From Bacillus sp. BGMRC 2118 (GTDB lineage: Bacteria > Bacillota > Bacilli > Bacillales > SA4), in NCBI GenBank assembly GCA_008364785.1, contig VTTJ01000010.1, positions 1 to 64,000 on the forward strand: a DNA stretch of 64,000 nucleotides, read 5' to 3'. The translations under genes were made by a program, and so were the position numbers. Shown piece by piece: positions 22,606 to 32,940 of the stretch. How positions within the stretch are numbered: the stretch's first letter is position 1; each line of letters opens with the position of its first letter. The notes beneath the pieces are model-generated. The model made no database searches and had not been told where the DNA came from. It was given only the letters and a program-made list of their open reading frames with translations.

Positions 22606-23625
22606 TTGATAAAATCGGGAATAAAATGGATGTTTATTATATTAGGGGCAATGATTGGTGCTGGATATGCTTCTGGTAGAGAGCTGTGGCAATTTTTTGG
22701 CGAAGAAAGTGGACTTGCTATCCTTATATTTACAGTCTTATTTATCATTTCCAGTTATATTGTAATGAAGATTAGTTATGAAGAAAAAACAGAACACTTT
22801 TTACCAATACTTCAAAAGTTGGTAGGAAAGAAGATTGCTGCTTATTATGATGGTATTATCATTTTCTACTTATTTACAACAACAGTTATCATGTTAGCAG
22901 GTGGCGGTTCTACTGGAGAATTGTTTCACATTCCATATACTTTGGGTATCCTTTTTATATCTGTGATTCTTGTTATTGTGTTTGTTTGGAACATTAAAGG
23001 ACTTGTTTCATTGAACTATATATTAATACCTATTTTAGTAGTAGGTTTAATGGTAACGTTACTATCCTTTATTTCAAATGGCCATTCAATCGTAAGTTAT
23101 GATTGGAATAAACAATCAAATTGGCCATCTTCTTTCACTTTTACAGCATTGAATGTATTATCACTGATCGCTGTTGTAGGTGCAATTGGGAAGGAGATTA
23201 AACATAAAGGAGAAGCATGGATTGCGAGTATTGGTAGTGGTTTAATATTAGGAGGTGTATCGTTTTTATATAATGAAGTATTAATTGAAGTATCCAGTGA
23301 GCTAGTTTTATATGATATTCCATTGTTTGCTATTATCAAAGATTTTCCATATAGCGCGATTATACTCATGTCTATTTTATTATGGCTGGCTGTAGTGTCG
23401 ACGGCAGCTTCAGGATTGTTTGGATTAACCGCAAGAATACGCGAATATATAAAGTTACCACTCTGGTTAACGGCTTTGTTGTTATTAATCATCATCATAC
23501 CGTTAACAAAATTAGGATTTTCATTTTTAATTGCAGTTTTGTACCCTATATTCGCTGTATTAAACCTATATTTACTCGTTGCCATCATGATTTATCCTAT
23601 TGCAAATCGCTACAAATGGGAGTAG
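22606..23625 (+). CDS. YkvI-family membrane transporter-like protein
   Basis: A 339-residue membrane protein with about ten hydrophobic helices. The N-terminal FIILGAMIGAGYASGRELWQ is typical of the YkvI branch of the APC/LeuT-like superfamily, where unwound TM1 binds substrate and ion. Substrate unknown. The open frame extends to 22393, but a TTG at 22606 with AGGAGGG nine bases before it gives the right N-terminus and avoids overlap with yyaC on the other strand. Confidence 0.8.
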   Translation: MIKSGIKWMFIILGAMIGAGYASGRELWQFFGEESGLAILIFTVLFIISSYIVMKISYEEKTEHFLPILQKLVGKKIAAYYDGIIIFYLFTTTVIMLAGGGSTGELFHIPYTLGILFISVILVIVFVWNIKGLVSLNYILIPILVVGLMVTLLSFISNGHSIVSYDWNKQSNWPSSFTFTALNVLSLIAVVGAIGKEIKHKGEAWIASIGSGLILGGVSFLYNEVLIEVSSELVLYDIPLFAIIKDFPYSAIILMSILLWLAVVSTAASGLFGLTARIREYIKLPLWLTALLLLIIIIPLTKLGFSFLIAVLYPIFAVLNLYLLVAIMIYPIANRYKWE

Positions 23626-23675
23626 TTTACTGTTAAAATAGGTAATATCAAATGTGTAATGAGGAAGGAGATTGA

Positions 23676-24572
23676 ATGACTATTTTTAATGAAGCGTATG
23701 ACAAAATAGTAAATTTTTTAACAGATGAGCTAGTGTGGATTGCGATAGGACAAGGATTTCTTAAAATAATATTAATCCTCATCATGTCTACAATTTTAAT
23801 TCGAATTGGGAAAGTAGCTGTACAAAAGTTCTTTTTAATACGAACAAAAAGTCCGCTAAAGGTAACAGAGAGAAGAGAAGCGACTCTCGTGAAGTTGTTA
23901 ATTAATATATTGACATATGTCATTTACTTTATAGCGTTTATTATGATTCTAGAGGTCTTTACAATCAATGTAACAGCATTGTTAGCAGGGGCAGGAGTAG
24001 CAGGTCTTGCCATTGGCTTTGGTGCACAGAACCTAGTAAGAGATGTAATAACAGGTTTTTTCATTATTTTTGAGGATCAATTCTCAGTTGGAGATTATAT
24101 CCGTACAGGATCCTTTGAAGGAACGGTTGAAGAAATAGGACTGCGTATCACGAAAGTAAAGAGTGTTGGTGGAGAAATTCATATCATTCCAAATGGAAGT
24201 ATTGTAGAAGTAACGAACTTTTCAATATCGAACAGTGTTGCTTTAGTTGATGTAAGTATTGCCTATGAAAGTAATATTGAATTAGCTGAGAAGGTCATTC
24301 AACAGCTACTAGAAGATATATATTCACAGAATGAAGATATGGTAAAACCACCTGAGGTATTAGGAGTTCAGACTTTGGGAGCATCAGAAGTTGTGATACG
24401 TGTTATTTCAGAAGTAAAGCCAATGAGACATTTTGCTATAGCAAGATTGCTACGTAAAGAAATAAAAGTAGCATTAGATAAAAATGGTATTGAAATTCCA
24501 TATCCAAAACTCGTAACATATACTAGACAGGAAAGTTCGGAAGGCGCAGGAAATGTGCAACAAAAGGGATAG
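23676..24572 (+). CDS. Small-conductance mechanosensitive channel (MscS family)
   Basis: A 298-residue MscS-type channel that relieves turgor on osmotic downshock. Three membrane segments are followed by the pore-lining TM3 (LLAGAGVAGLAIGFGAQNLVRD), the beta domain (IIFEDQFSVGDYIRTGSFEGTVEEIGLR) and the cytoplasmic vestibule (IHIIPNGSIVEVTNFS). Closest in layout to B. subtilis YkuT. It starts ATG after GAAGGAGATTGA and precedes yyzM by 13 bp, suggesting co-transcription. Confidence 0.92.
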   Translation: MTIFNEAYDKIVNFLTDELVWIAIGQGFLKIILILIMSTILIRIGKVAVQKFFLIRTKSPLKVTERREATLVKLLINILTYVIYFIAFIMILEVFTINVTALLAGAGVAGLAIGFGAQNLVRDVITGFFIIFEDQFSVGDYIRTGSFEGTVEEIGLRITKVKSVGGEIHIIPNGSIVEVTNFSISNSVALVDVSIAYESNIELAEKVIQQLLEDIYSQNEDMVKPPEVLGVQTLGASEVVIRVISEVKPMRHFAIARLLRKEIKVALDKNGIEIPYPKLVTYTRQESSEGAGNVQQKG

Positions 24573-24585
24573 GGATTGGTGACAA

Positions 24586-24786
24586 ATGGAAGAGAAAGTA
24601 TTTGGTCTAAACGATATAGTCGAAATGAAGAAACAGCACCCATGTGGTACAAATCGTTGGAAAGTGATCCGAATGGGAATGGACATCCGGATTAAGTGTG
24701 AGGGCTGTGACCATAGTGTAATGATTCCTAGACGTGAATTTGCGCGTAAGATGAAAAAAGTAATAGTAAGACATGTTGGGGAATGA
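24586..24786 (+). CDS. yyzM: DUF951 family small protein YyzM
   Basis: A 66-residue protein with FGLNDIVEMKKQHPCG, WKVIRMGMDIRIKC and CEGCDHSVMIPRREFARKMKKV. It keeps one Cys near residue 20 and a CEGC pair, suggesting a small metal or nucleic-acid binding fold. DUF951 proteins sit next to mscS-like genes and ychF in many Firmicutes; the function is unknown. Start ATG after a weak GGGATTGGTGAC. Confidence 0.88.
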   Translation: MEEKVFGLNDIVEMKKQHPCGTNRWKVIRMGMDIRIKCEGCDHSVMIPRREFARKMKKVIVRHVGE

Positions 24787-24808
24787 ACTAGAGTAGGAGA
24801 GATGAGAG

Positions 24809-26818
24809 TTGGCACTAGAGATAAAGAAATCTGCATGTCCTTTAAATTGTTGGGATAGCTGTGGGTTCACCGTTACAGTGACTGACGGCAAAATAAGTAA
24901 GATAGATGGAGATAAAGACCATCCAATCACAAAAGGAAAGATATGTGGCAGAGGAAGGCTATTGGAAGAAAGAACGAATCATGCAAATCGTCTCACTCAG
25001 CCATTGAAGAAGATTGATGGCCAATTTCAACCAATTTCATGGCAACAGGCTATGGATGAAATTGCAGAAAAGATGACACAAGTTAAAGAAGAATATGGTT
25101 CAACCTCTGTTTTACACAGTCACGATTATGCAAATGGCGGACTGCTGATTAATTTAGACTCACGATTTTTCAACTGCTTTGGTGGAGTGACAGAACTTAC
25201 TGGTAGTATCTGCTGGGGAGCAGGGATTGAAGCGCAAACATGGGACTTCGGTGATTCGTACAGTCATTCTCCAGAAGATGTATTGAATAGTAAGCATGTT
25301 GTCATATGGGGAAGAAATGTTGCTAGAACAAATATGCATCTTTATGAAAACCTGCAAGAAGCAAAACGTAACGGGGCAACTATTACAGTTATAGACCCTA
25401 TCTATAACGCTACTGCTAAAATTGCACACCGTTATGTTTCGATAAAACCTGGGATGGATGCTTTTTTAGCATTCGGAATTATGAAGGAAATAGTACGATT
25501 AAAGCTTGAAGATACAAATTTTATACAAAACCACTCTGTAGGTTTTGAAGATGTGAAGCAGCTGCTTTCATCTATATCTATGGACGATATTGTCCGTTAT
25601 ACTGAGGTTGAAGAAGAGATAATTACTGAGTTAGCATATGTCTTCGGTGATGGTCCTGTTATGACATATATGGGACTTGGGATGCAACGTTATCAAAATG
25701 GAGGCAATACAATTCGTGCAATTGATGCATTAATTGCAATGAGTGGAAATGTAGGTGTTCCAGGTGGTGGAGCAAACTATGGAAACCTTCAAGTAGGACA
25801 AAGCTTTGATGTTTCAAATTTAACATTACGAGAAAAGAAAACAGCAAGCCGCGTATTTACAATGATGAAGCAGGCAGAAGGAATCCTAACAGCGAAAGAA
25901 CCACCTATTAAGATGATATTCGTAACATGTGGAAACCCTTTAACACAGGTCCCAGATACGACAAAAGTAAAGCAAGCATTTGAAAGTGTAGATACAATTG
26001 TTGTAATCGATCAATATATGACAGACACAGCAGAGTTAGCAGATTATGTTCTTCCAACAACAACGTCTTTTGAAGTAGAGGATATATATTATTCTTCTAT
26101 GTACCATGGTTATGTGAATTATGGAGCTAAACTAGTAGAGCCGCCAGGGGAAGTAAAGTCAGATTTTGAAATTTGGACAGAGCTTGCCAACAGGCTTGGA
26201 TTTGGAGAAGAGTTTGCCTATTCTAGAGAGCAATTTATTGAGATGGGACTTAAATCTCTAGCAGGGAATAACGTGACGCTTGCAACGATTAAACAAGAGG
26301 GGCATGTTAGACTACCCGAGGTAAAGGATGTACCATGGGCAGATTATCAGTTTAAAACACCTAGCGGTAAATATGAATTTACCTCTCAAAGAGCAGAGGA
26401 AAAAGGGTTTAATGGAAAACTGATGATTTCTTTGCCAAGGGAATCCATTCATACAAATGCAACATTAGGGGCAAAATATCCATACACACTTTTATCAATC
26501 CATCCTATGAGATCAAATCATTCGCAGCACTATCATCTTATTTCAGGACTGCAGCAAAACAAAATTGAAGTATCTTCTGATATTGCCATTGAAAAAGGAT
26601 TGCAAGAGAATGACAAGGCGAAGGTTTATAATGACAGAGGAGAGTTAACAGGAACTGTCAAAATTTTAAAGACATCTCATTCCAAAGTCATTAATGTAGA
26701 TGAAGGGAATTGGAAGGCATTTGGAGGAAGTGTCAATGTACTAACTTCAGATGAGGTATCAGATAATGGTTTAGGTAGCACGTTGTACGATTGTTTAGTG
26801 AATATTGAAAAATGCTAA
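24809..26818 (+). CDS. yyaE: Molybdopterin-dependent oxidoreductase YyaE-like
   Basis: A 669-residue member of the DMSO reductase family. The N-terminal 4Fe-4S ligands are CPLNCWDSC plus the Cys in KICGRG; the bis-MGD domains include SICWGAGIEAQ, IVIDQYMTDTAELADYVLP-like and the C-terminal molydopterin-dinucleotide domain (SIHPMRSNHSQHYHL onward). No Tat signal is seen, so it is probably cytoplasmic. Substrate unknown. The TTG start follows AGGAGAGATGAG. It ends at a terminator before ychF. Such enzymes often need a partner subunit; none is encoded here. Confidence 0.85.
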   Translation: MALEIKKSACPLNCWDSCGFTVTVTDGKISKIDGDKDHPITKGKICGRGRLLEERTNHANRLTQPLKKIDGQFQPISWQQAMDEIAEKMTQVKEEYGSTSVLHSHDYANGGLLINLDSRFFNCFGGVTELTGSICWGAGIEAQTWDFGDSYSHSPEDVLNSKHVVIWGRNVARTNMHLYENLQEAKRNGATITVIDPIYNATAKIAHRYVSIKPGMDAFLAFGIMKEIVRLKLEDTNFIQNHSVGFEDVKQLLSSISMDDIVRYTEVEEEIITELAYVFGDGPVMTYMGLGMQRYQNGGNTIRAIDALIAMSGNVGVPGGGANYGNLQVGQSFDVSNLTLREKKTASRVFTMMKQAEGILTAKEPPIKMIFVTCGNPLTQVPDTTKVKQAFESVDTIVVIDQYMTDTAELADYVLPTTTSFEVEDIYYSSMYHGYVNYGAKLVEPPGEVKSDFEIWTELANRLGFGEEFAYSREQFIEMGLKSLAGNNVTLATIKQEGHVRLPEVKDVPWADYQFKTPSGKYEFTSQRAEEKGFNGKLMISLPRESIHTNATLGAKYPYTLLSIHPMRSNHSQHYHLISGLQQNKIEVSSDIAIEKGLQENDKAKVYNDRGELTGTVKILKTSHSKVINVDEGNWKAFGGSVNVLTSDEVSDNGLGSTLYDCLVNIEKC

Positions 26819-26842
26819 GACACCTGAAAAGGTGTCTATTTT
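26818..26842 (+). terminator. yyaE terminator
   Basis: Stem AGACACCT/AGGTGTCT with a GAAA loop, followed by ATTTT. Confidence 0.82.
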
Positions 26843-26866
26843 CATGCAATTCTGTGACAGTATTGC

Positions 26867-26895
26867 TTGTCTTTTTACTTGGTTCTATCTATAAT
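26867..26895 (+). promoter_or_regulatory. ychF promoter
   Basis: TTGTCT (26867-26872) and TATAAT (26890-26895) with 17-bp spacing. Confidence 0.7.
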
Positions 26896-26955
26896 TGTGG
26901 AAGGTTATGATGTTTACGGAAATTATTTGTTTTTTAGGAAAGAGGAGTGAAGAAA

Positions 26956-28056
26956 ATGGCATTAACAGCTGGTATCGTAGGTCTTCCTAACGTTGGGAAG
27001 TCAACATTATTTAATGCAATTACACAAGCGGGAGCAGAATCTGCAAACTATCCGTTCTGTACAATAGATCCGAATGTAGGAATTGTAGAAGTTCCTGATC
27101 ATCGTTTAACAAAGCTAACTGAATTAGTAAAGCCTAAGAAAACTGTACCGACTGCGTTTGAATTTACAGACATTGCCGGTATTGTAAAAGGTGCAAGTAA
27201 AGGTGAAGGATTAGGGAACAAGTTCTTAGCACATATTCGTCAAGTAGATGCAATTTGTCATGTAGTACGTTGCTTTGCCGATGAAAATATTACGCACGTA
27301 TCAGGTAAAGTGGATCCAATTGATGATATTGAAACAATTAATCTTGAATTAATTTTGGCTGATTTAGAGTCCGTTGATAAAAGAATTGACCGTGTTGGTA
27401 AATTGCTTAAATCAAAAGATAAAGAAGCAATTGCTGAACATGAAATTCTGGTTATGTTAAAAGAAGCATTTGAAAATGAGAAGCCTGCTAGAACTGTAGA
27501 ATTTACCGATGATCAAATGAAAATTGTGAAAGGATTACACCTTTTAACAATTAAACCGGTTTTATATGTAGCGAACGTGAGTGAAGATGATATTGTAGAT
27601 CCATCTGGGAATGAATATGTGACAAAGGTAAAGGAATTTGCCGAGGCAGATAATGCAGAAGTAATTGTTGTATGTGCCAAAATTGAATCAGAAATTGCAG
27701 AGCTGGATCAAGAAGAGAAAAAAGCTTTCTTAGAAGAATTAGGGATTGAAGAATCTGGACTTGACCAGTTAATTCGCGCTGCTTACCACTTATTAGGATT
27801 AGCAACATACTTCACTGCAGGAGAACAGGAAGTTCGTGCGTGGACGTTCAGAAAGGGAATGAAGGCTCCACAATGTGCGGGAATTATTCATACTGACTTT
27901 GAGCGTGGATTTATTCGTGCAGAGACTGTTTCTTATGAAGACCTGCTTGCTGGAGGTACAATGGGTGCAGCAAGAGAAGCAGGGAAAGTACGCCTAGAGG
28001 GTAAAGAGTACATTGTACAAGATGGAGATGTTATTCACTTCCGTTTTAATGTATAA
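26956..28056 (+). CDS. ychF: Redox-regulated ATPase YchF (Obg family)
   Basis: A 366-residue Obg-family P-loop protein that prefers ATP and binds the ribosome. The G1 motif is GLPNVGKSTLFNA, then NYPFCTIDPNVG, DIAGIVKGASKGEGLGNKFL, and the C-terminal TGS domain (TFRKGMKAPQCAGIIHTDFERGFIRAE). The ATG at 26956 lies about 9 bases after AGAGGAG; a GTG three codons earlier overlaps the ribosome site. It is followed by the rpsF operon as in B. subtilis. Confidence 0.96.
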   Translation: MALTAGIVGLPNVGKSTLFNAITQAGAESANYPFCTIDPNVGIVEVPDHRLTKLTELVKPKKTVPTAFEFTDIAGIVKGASKGEGLGNKFLAHIRQVDAICHVVRCFADENITHVSGKVDPIDDIETINLELILADLESVDKRIDRVGKLLKSKDKEAIAEHEILVMLKEAFENEKPARTVEFTDDQMKIVKGLHLLTIKPVLYVANVSEDDIVDPSGNEYVTKVKEFAEADNAEVIVVCAKIESEIAELDQEEKKAFLEELGIEESGLDQLIRAAYHLLGLATYFTAGEQEVRAWTFRKGMKAPQCAGIIHTDFERGFIRAETVSYEDLLAGGTMGAAREAGKVRLEGKEYIVQDGDVIHFRFNV

Positions 28057-28080
28057 AAATAACCTTTATTACAAGTAACC

Positions 28081-28109
28081 TTGCAGAGGACTACTAACTC
28101 TGCTATAAT
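28081..28109 (+). promoter_or_regulatory. rpsF-ssb-rpsR promoter
   Basis: TTGCAG (28081-28086), 17 bp, TATAAT (28104-28109). The spacer lies within an inverted repeat GCAGAG...CTCTGC. Confidence 0.82.
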
Positions 28110-28127
28110 ATTTTATTGTGAGTAATT

Positions 28128-28170
28128 AGTTAATTGCTCCTTGCCCTAATTAGGGCCGTTTAGTCCAAAA
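28128..28170 (+). promoter_or_regulatory. Possible S6:S18 autoregulatory mRNA motif
   Basis: The rpsF leader contains CCCTAATTAGGG directly followed by CCG and GTTTAG, close to the ribosome site AAAGGAGG. A hairpin with a conserved CCG element before rpsF is known to bind the S6:S18 protein pair in many bacteria. I match it by eye only. Confidence 0.5.
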
Positions 28171-28183
28171 GGAGGTGACAGAA

Positions 28184-28474
28184 ATGAGAAAGTACGAAAT
28201 TATGTACATCATTCGTCCAAACATTGAGGAAGAAGCTCAAAAAGCGCTAGTTGAACGTTTCAACGGTGTTCTAACAGAAAATGGTGCGGAATTAGCAAAT
28301 GTTAAGGAATGGGGTAAGCGTCGTCTTGCATATGAAATCAACGATTTCCGTGACGGTTACTACATGCTTGTAAATGTTAATGCTCCAGCAACTGCTGTTC
28401 AGGAGTTTGATCGTCTTGCGAAGATTAACGAAGACATCATCCGTCATATGGTTGTAAACTTAGAAGACAAATAA
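28184..28474 (+). CDS. rpsF: 30S ribosomal protein S6
   Basis: A 96-residue S6 that pairs with S18 on the 30S platform. [35 protein letters not shown] and the [12 protein letters not shown] end are canonical. The ATG at 28184 follows AAAGGAGGTGACAGAA at ideal spacing; the GTG at 28175 lies inside the ribosome site. First gene of rpsF-ssb-rpsR. Confidence 0.97.
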   Translation: MRKYEIMYIIRPNIEEEAQKALVERFNGVLTENGAELANVKEWGKRRLAYEINDFRDGYYMLVNVNAPATAVQEFDRLAKINEDIIRHMVVNLEDK

Positions 28475-28513
28475 GATAGATAATCAGGTATTCTTGAGGG
28501 AGTTGGTATTGTT

Positions 28514-29301
<788 letters not shown>

Positions 29302-29311
29302 TAGATAAAAT

Positions 29312-29342
29312 GCAGCAGGATTTTTTCCTTGCTGCTTTTTTA
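29312..29342 (+). terminator. rpsR terminator
   Basis: GCAGCAGGA...TCCTTGCTGC stem with one bulge, then TTTTTTATTT. Confidence 0.82.
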
Positions 29343-29403
29343 TTTGTCTTCATTTGGTTTAGTCCGAACAAATTATAGTGATACTGAATAAAGGGTTTAG
29401 ACT

Positions 29404-29433
29404 TTGGAGAGCAAATTCAAACTATGCTATAAT
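29404..29433 (+). promoter_or_regulatory. yybS-gdpP-rplI promoter
   Basis: TTGGAG (29404-29409) and TATAAT (29428-29433), 18-bp spacing, 38 bp before the yybS start. Confidence 0.62.
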
Positions 29434-29471
29434 ACCTAACAAGAAACTGAATGTTTATGAGGTGAGAAGTA

Positions 29472-30413
29472 TTGGGTAATACCCGTGTATTAACAGAAAG
29501 TGCTGTTATGCTAGCACTGTATTCTGTGTTTTTACTTTTGAGTTTATACGTACCCGTATTAGGGTTTCTAAGCTTATTTTTATTACCTTTACCGTTTGTC
29601 ATTTTCACTGCCAGAAGAGGGTGGAAAAACGGAGGTATTTTCTTCATAGCAGCGGCAATACTTACCGTTCTTATCGGTTCATTCCTATCCATACCTGCTG
29701 TTATCTTGTTTGGGTCAAGTGGTATAATTATTGGCCATTTATTTAAGAAGAATAAAACAAGGTATGAAATAGTGGCTATAGGTACCATTGCCTATATTGT
29801 GAATCTCCTCTTGTTATATGGAATACTTGTATCATTTATGGATGTAAATGTTATTGAACAATTGAATGAGAGTGCAGAACAGTCACTGCAGACTGCTCAA
29901 AGGACAATGTCTATTGTGGGGCAAACACTGACAAAAGAGCAAATTGACCAAATTGAAGGCTCCCTGGAACTGTCTATTAAACTTTTGCCGACTGTTCTAG
30001 TCATTATTGCTTTTGTATTAGCCTTTATCACTCAATTCATTTCAATACCGATCTTAAAGAGATTTAAGTTCAAAGTGGAGAAATGGCCACCATTTCGAAA
30101 ATTAAAACTTCCAAGAAGCATCATTTGGTATTATTTAATTGTGATGGTTTTAATGATGATTCAAATTGTAGATAAGGATACATTTCTTTATGTTGGAATC
30201 ATTAATTTATTTGTTGTTCTAGAATTGTTGCTAGTCCTCCAAGGAGTTTCCTTTATCTTTTTCTTTAGTCATCATAAAAAATTATCAAACGGAATACCCA
30301 TTACCATATTAATCCTCTCACTCTTCCTTCCTTTTCTACTTTATATTGTAAGGATTATAGGTATAATTGATATAGGCTTTAATATTAGAGATGAATTGAA
30401 AAAGGGTAGTTAA
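29472..30413 (+). CDS. yybS: DUF2232 membrane protein YybS
   Basis: A 313-residue protein with about eight membrane segments (VMLALYSVFLLLSLYVPVLGF, FFIAAAILTVLIGSFLSIPAVILF and others). It lies directly upstream of gdpP and rplI as yybS does in B. subtilis. The family is uncharacterised; an ECF-transporter S-component-like fold has been suggested by its topology, which is inference. TTG start after GAGGTGAGAAGTA. Confidence 0.85.
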   Translation: MGNTRVLTESAVMLALYSVFLLLSLYVPVLGFLSLFLLPLPFVIFTARRGWKNGGIFFIAAAILTVLIGSFLSIPAVILFGSSGIIIGHLFKKNKTRYEIVAIGTIAYIVNLLLLYGILVSFMDVNVIEQLNESAEQSLQTAQRTMSIVGQTLTKEQIDQIEGSLELSIKLLPTVLVIIAFVLAFITQFISIPILKRFKFKVEKWPPFRKLKLPRSIIWYYLIVMVLMMIQIVDKDTFLYVGIINLFVVLELLLVLQGVSFIFFFSHHKKLSNGIPITILILSLFLPFLLYIVRIIGIIDIGFNIRDELKKGS

Positions 30414-30456
30414 ATGATTTTTATTAAAAATGAAGAAATGCTTAGGAGCTGAAAGC

Positions 30457-32430
30457 ATGCCTAACTTTTATCGGAAACCAATTTTCCGTTATCCTGTTTA
30501 TACACTAGTCGGGGTGACAGCTTTTCTTATTGGGATTATTGGATATTTCCAATGGATTTTTGGAGTTATCGGATTTGTTGTTTTGGGAATTATTCTTTAC
30601 TTTCTACTCCGTGCTGAAATATTGATGAGGCGTGAGTTAGAACAATATGTATCAACTTTGTCTCATCGGGTTAAAAAGGTAGGCGAAGAGGCACTCATGG
30701 AGATGCCTATTGGTATTATCTTATACAATGAAGAATACCAGGTTGAATGGGCAAACCCGTATATGACAGAGTTTTTTAAGGAAGAAAGTGTAATCGGTCA
30801 CTCTCTTCAAGATTATGCAGAGTCAATTATTCCGATTATCAAAGAGGAAATTGAAGCTGACACTGTTAGTATTCATAACCGTAAATTGAAAATCATAAAC
30901 AAACGAGAAGAAAGACTTATATATCTCACAGACATTACGGAGCAATCTGAAATTGAAAAGAAATATGAGGATGAACGTACTGTTCTTGGGGTTATCTTCT
31001 TGGATAATTATGATGAAGTAACACAAGGAATGGATGACCAAGTCAAAAGTAATATCAATAGTCAAGTAACATCCATATTAAATAAATGGGCTACAGACAA
31101 TGGGGTATATCTCAAAAGGACGTCGTCGGAGCGTCTGCTTGCGATTTTTAATGAGCGGATCTTACTACAATTAGAAAAAAACAAATTTGATATATTAGAT
31201 TTAGTTCGTGAAAGTACATCAAAGCAGAGTATTCCCTTAACTCTGAGTATCGGTATTGGTATTGGATCGTCTTCTCTTCCAGAGTTAGGTTCTCTTGCTC
31301 AGTCAGGGTTAGATTTAGCATTAGGGCGTGGAGGAGATCAAGTAGCTATTAAACAGCAAAATGGGAAGGTTAAGTTTTATGGCGGAAAGACCAATCCAAT
31401 GGAAAAACGTACGAGGGTTAGAGCTCGCGTAATTTCTCATGCTTTGAGAGAATTAGTTATTGAGAGTGACAAGGTTATGATAATGGGGCATAAATATCCG
31501 GATATGGATGCAATTGGAGCCTCAATCGGGATCTTAAAGGTTGCCCAAGCAAATCAACGTGAAGGATTTATCGTCATTGATAAAAATGAATTAGATACTG
31601 GTGTTCAGCGTCTAATTCAGGAAATTAAACAGCACCCTGATTTGTGGTCGAGATTCATCACTCCAGAGCAGGCACTGGAAATTGCCTCTGATGACACGTT
31701 ATTAGTGGTTGTGGATACACATAAGCCGTCATTAGTAATCGAGGAACGGTTATTAACTAGATTAGAACGAGTGGTGGTCATTGACCATCATCGACGCGGA
31801 GAAGAATTCATCTATAATCCGCTGCTTGTATATATGGAGCCATATGCATCATCTACAGCTGAACTGGTAACAGAATTACTTGAGTATCAACCAAAACGAT
31901 CAAAGCTAGATATGTTAGAGTCAACGGCATTACTTGCTGGGATTATTGTAGATACAAAAAGCTTTACGCTTCGAACAGGTTCGAGAACATTTGATGCGGC
32001 TTCCTATTTAAGAGCGCATGGTGCAGATACCATACTTGTCCAAAAGTTCCTTAAAGAAGATATTGATGTATATGTAAAAAGGTCTAAAATTGTAGAGAGT
32101 ACTTATTTATATAAAAATGGAATTGCAATTGCAAAAGGGGAAGAATCAGAACGGTATGAGCAAATACTTATTGCCCAGTCTGCGGATGCACTATTATCGT
32201 TGAGTGGTGTAACAGCCTCCTTCGCAATTGCCTATCGCCAGGATGGTATGATTGGAATTAGTGCCCGCTCATTAGGTGAATTTAATGTTCAGGTAATTAT
32301 GGAAGCTTTAGGTGGCGGGGGACATTTAACGAATGCCGCAACCCAAATGACAGAGGGATCAATTGAGGAAGCAGAGAAATTGCTTAAACAAGCAATTGAT
32401 GAGTACTTTGAAGGGAGAAATGAATCATGA
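30457..32430 (+). CDS. gdpP: c-di-AMP phosphodiesterase GdpP
   Basis: Membrane-bound enzyme that hydrolyses cyclic di-AMP, thereby controlling potassium and cell-wall homeostasis. It has 657 residues: two N-terminal membrane helices (to about residue 55), a PAS-like domain (about 75-140), a degenerate GGDEF domain (about 165-290, [11 protein letters not shown] in place of GGDEF), a DHH domain with [13 protein letters not shown] and VVIDHHRR, and DHHA1 with [15 protein letters not shown] at 30457 follows TTAGGAGCTGAAAGC. Its TGA overlaps the rplI ATG, so the two are coupled. Confidence 0.96.
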   Translation: MPNFYRKPIFRYPVYTLVGVTAFLIGIIGYFQWIFGVIGFVVLGIILYFLLRAEILMRRELEQYVSTLSHRVKKVGEEALMEMPIGIILYNEEYQVEWANPYMTEFFKEESVIGHSLQDYAESIIPIIKEEIEADTVSIHNRKLKIINKREERLIYLTDITEQSEIEKKYEDERTVLGVIFLDNYDEVTQGMDDQVKSNINSQVTSILNKWATDNGVYLKRTSSERLLAIFNERILLQLEKNKFDILDLVRESTSKQSIPLTLSIGIGIGSSSLPELGSLAQSGLDLALGRGGDQVAIKQQNGKVKFYGGKTNPMEKRTRVRARVISHALRELVIESDKVMIMGHKYPDMDAIGASIGILKVAQANQREGFIVIDKNELDTGVQRLIQEIKQHPDLWSRFITPEQALEIASDDTLLVVVDTHKPSLVIEERLLTRLERVVVIDHHRRGEEFIYNPLLVYMEPYASSTAELVTELLEYQPKRSKLDMLESTALLAGIIVDTKSFTLRTGSRTFDAASYLRAHGADTILVQKFLKEDIDVYVKRSKIVESTYLYKNGIAIAKGEESERYEQILIAQSADALLSLSGVTASFAIAYRQDGMIGISARSLGEFNVQVIMEALGGGGHLTNAATQMTEGSIEEAEKLLKQAIDEYFEGRNES

Positions 32431-32873
32431 AGGTAATATTCTTAAAGGATGTAAAGGGTAAGGGGAAAAAAGGAGAAGTTAAAAATGTAGCGGATGGTTA
32501 TGCACATAACTTCTTATTGAAACAAGGTTTAGCTGTGGAAGCTAATAATGCAGCAATCAATACATTAGAAGCACAAAAGAAAAAGGCAGAAAAGGAAGCA
32601 GAGTCTGAATTAGAGGATGCTAAGCAGTTAAAGGAAAAGCTTGAAGCATTAACTGTACAATTGTTAGCTAAATCTGGAGAAGGCGGACGTCTTTTCGGTT
32701 CTATTACAACAAAACAAGTAGCAGATGAACTATTAAAGAAACATAAGATTAAGATTGATAAGCGTAAAATGGAATTGGAAGAACCTATTCGTTCTTTAGG
32801 CGTAACAAACGTTCCAGTAAAATTACACACAGAAGTTACAGCAATATTAAAAGTTCATGTAAAAGAACAATAA
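32427..32873 (+). CDS. rplI: 50S ribosomal protein L9
   Basis: A 148-residue L9 with its two-domain form: N-terminal [31 protein letters not shown], a long connecting helix rich in K and E, and a C-terminal domain ([20 protein letters not shown]). It overlaps gdpP by four bases and precedes the replicative helicase. Confidence 0.97.
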   Translation: MKVIFLKDVKGKGKKGEVKNVADGYAHNFLLKQGLAVEANNAAINTLEAQKKKAEKEAESELEDAKQLKEKLEALTVQLLAKSGEGGRLFGSITTKQVADELLKKHKIKIDKRKMELEEPIRSLGVTNVPVKLHTEVTAILKVHVKEQ

Positions 32874-32940
32874 ATCTAAGCAGCTTTTATTAGCTGCTCC
32901 TTCTATTTAAAGGCAATTACTACTAAGGAGGAATTCAGGA

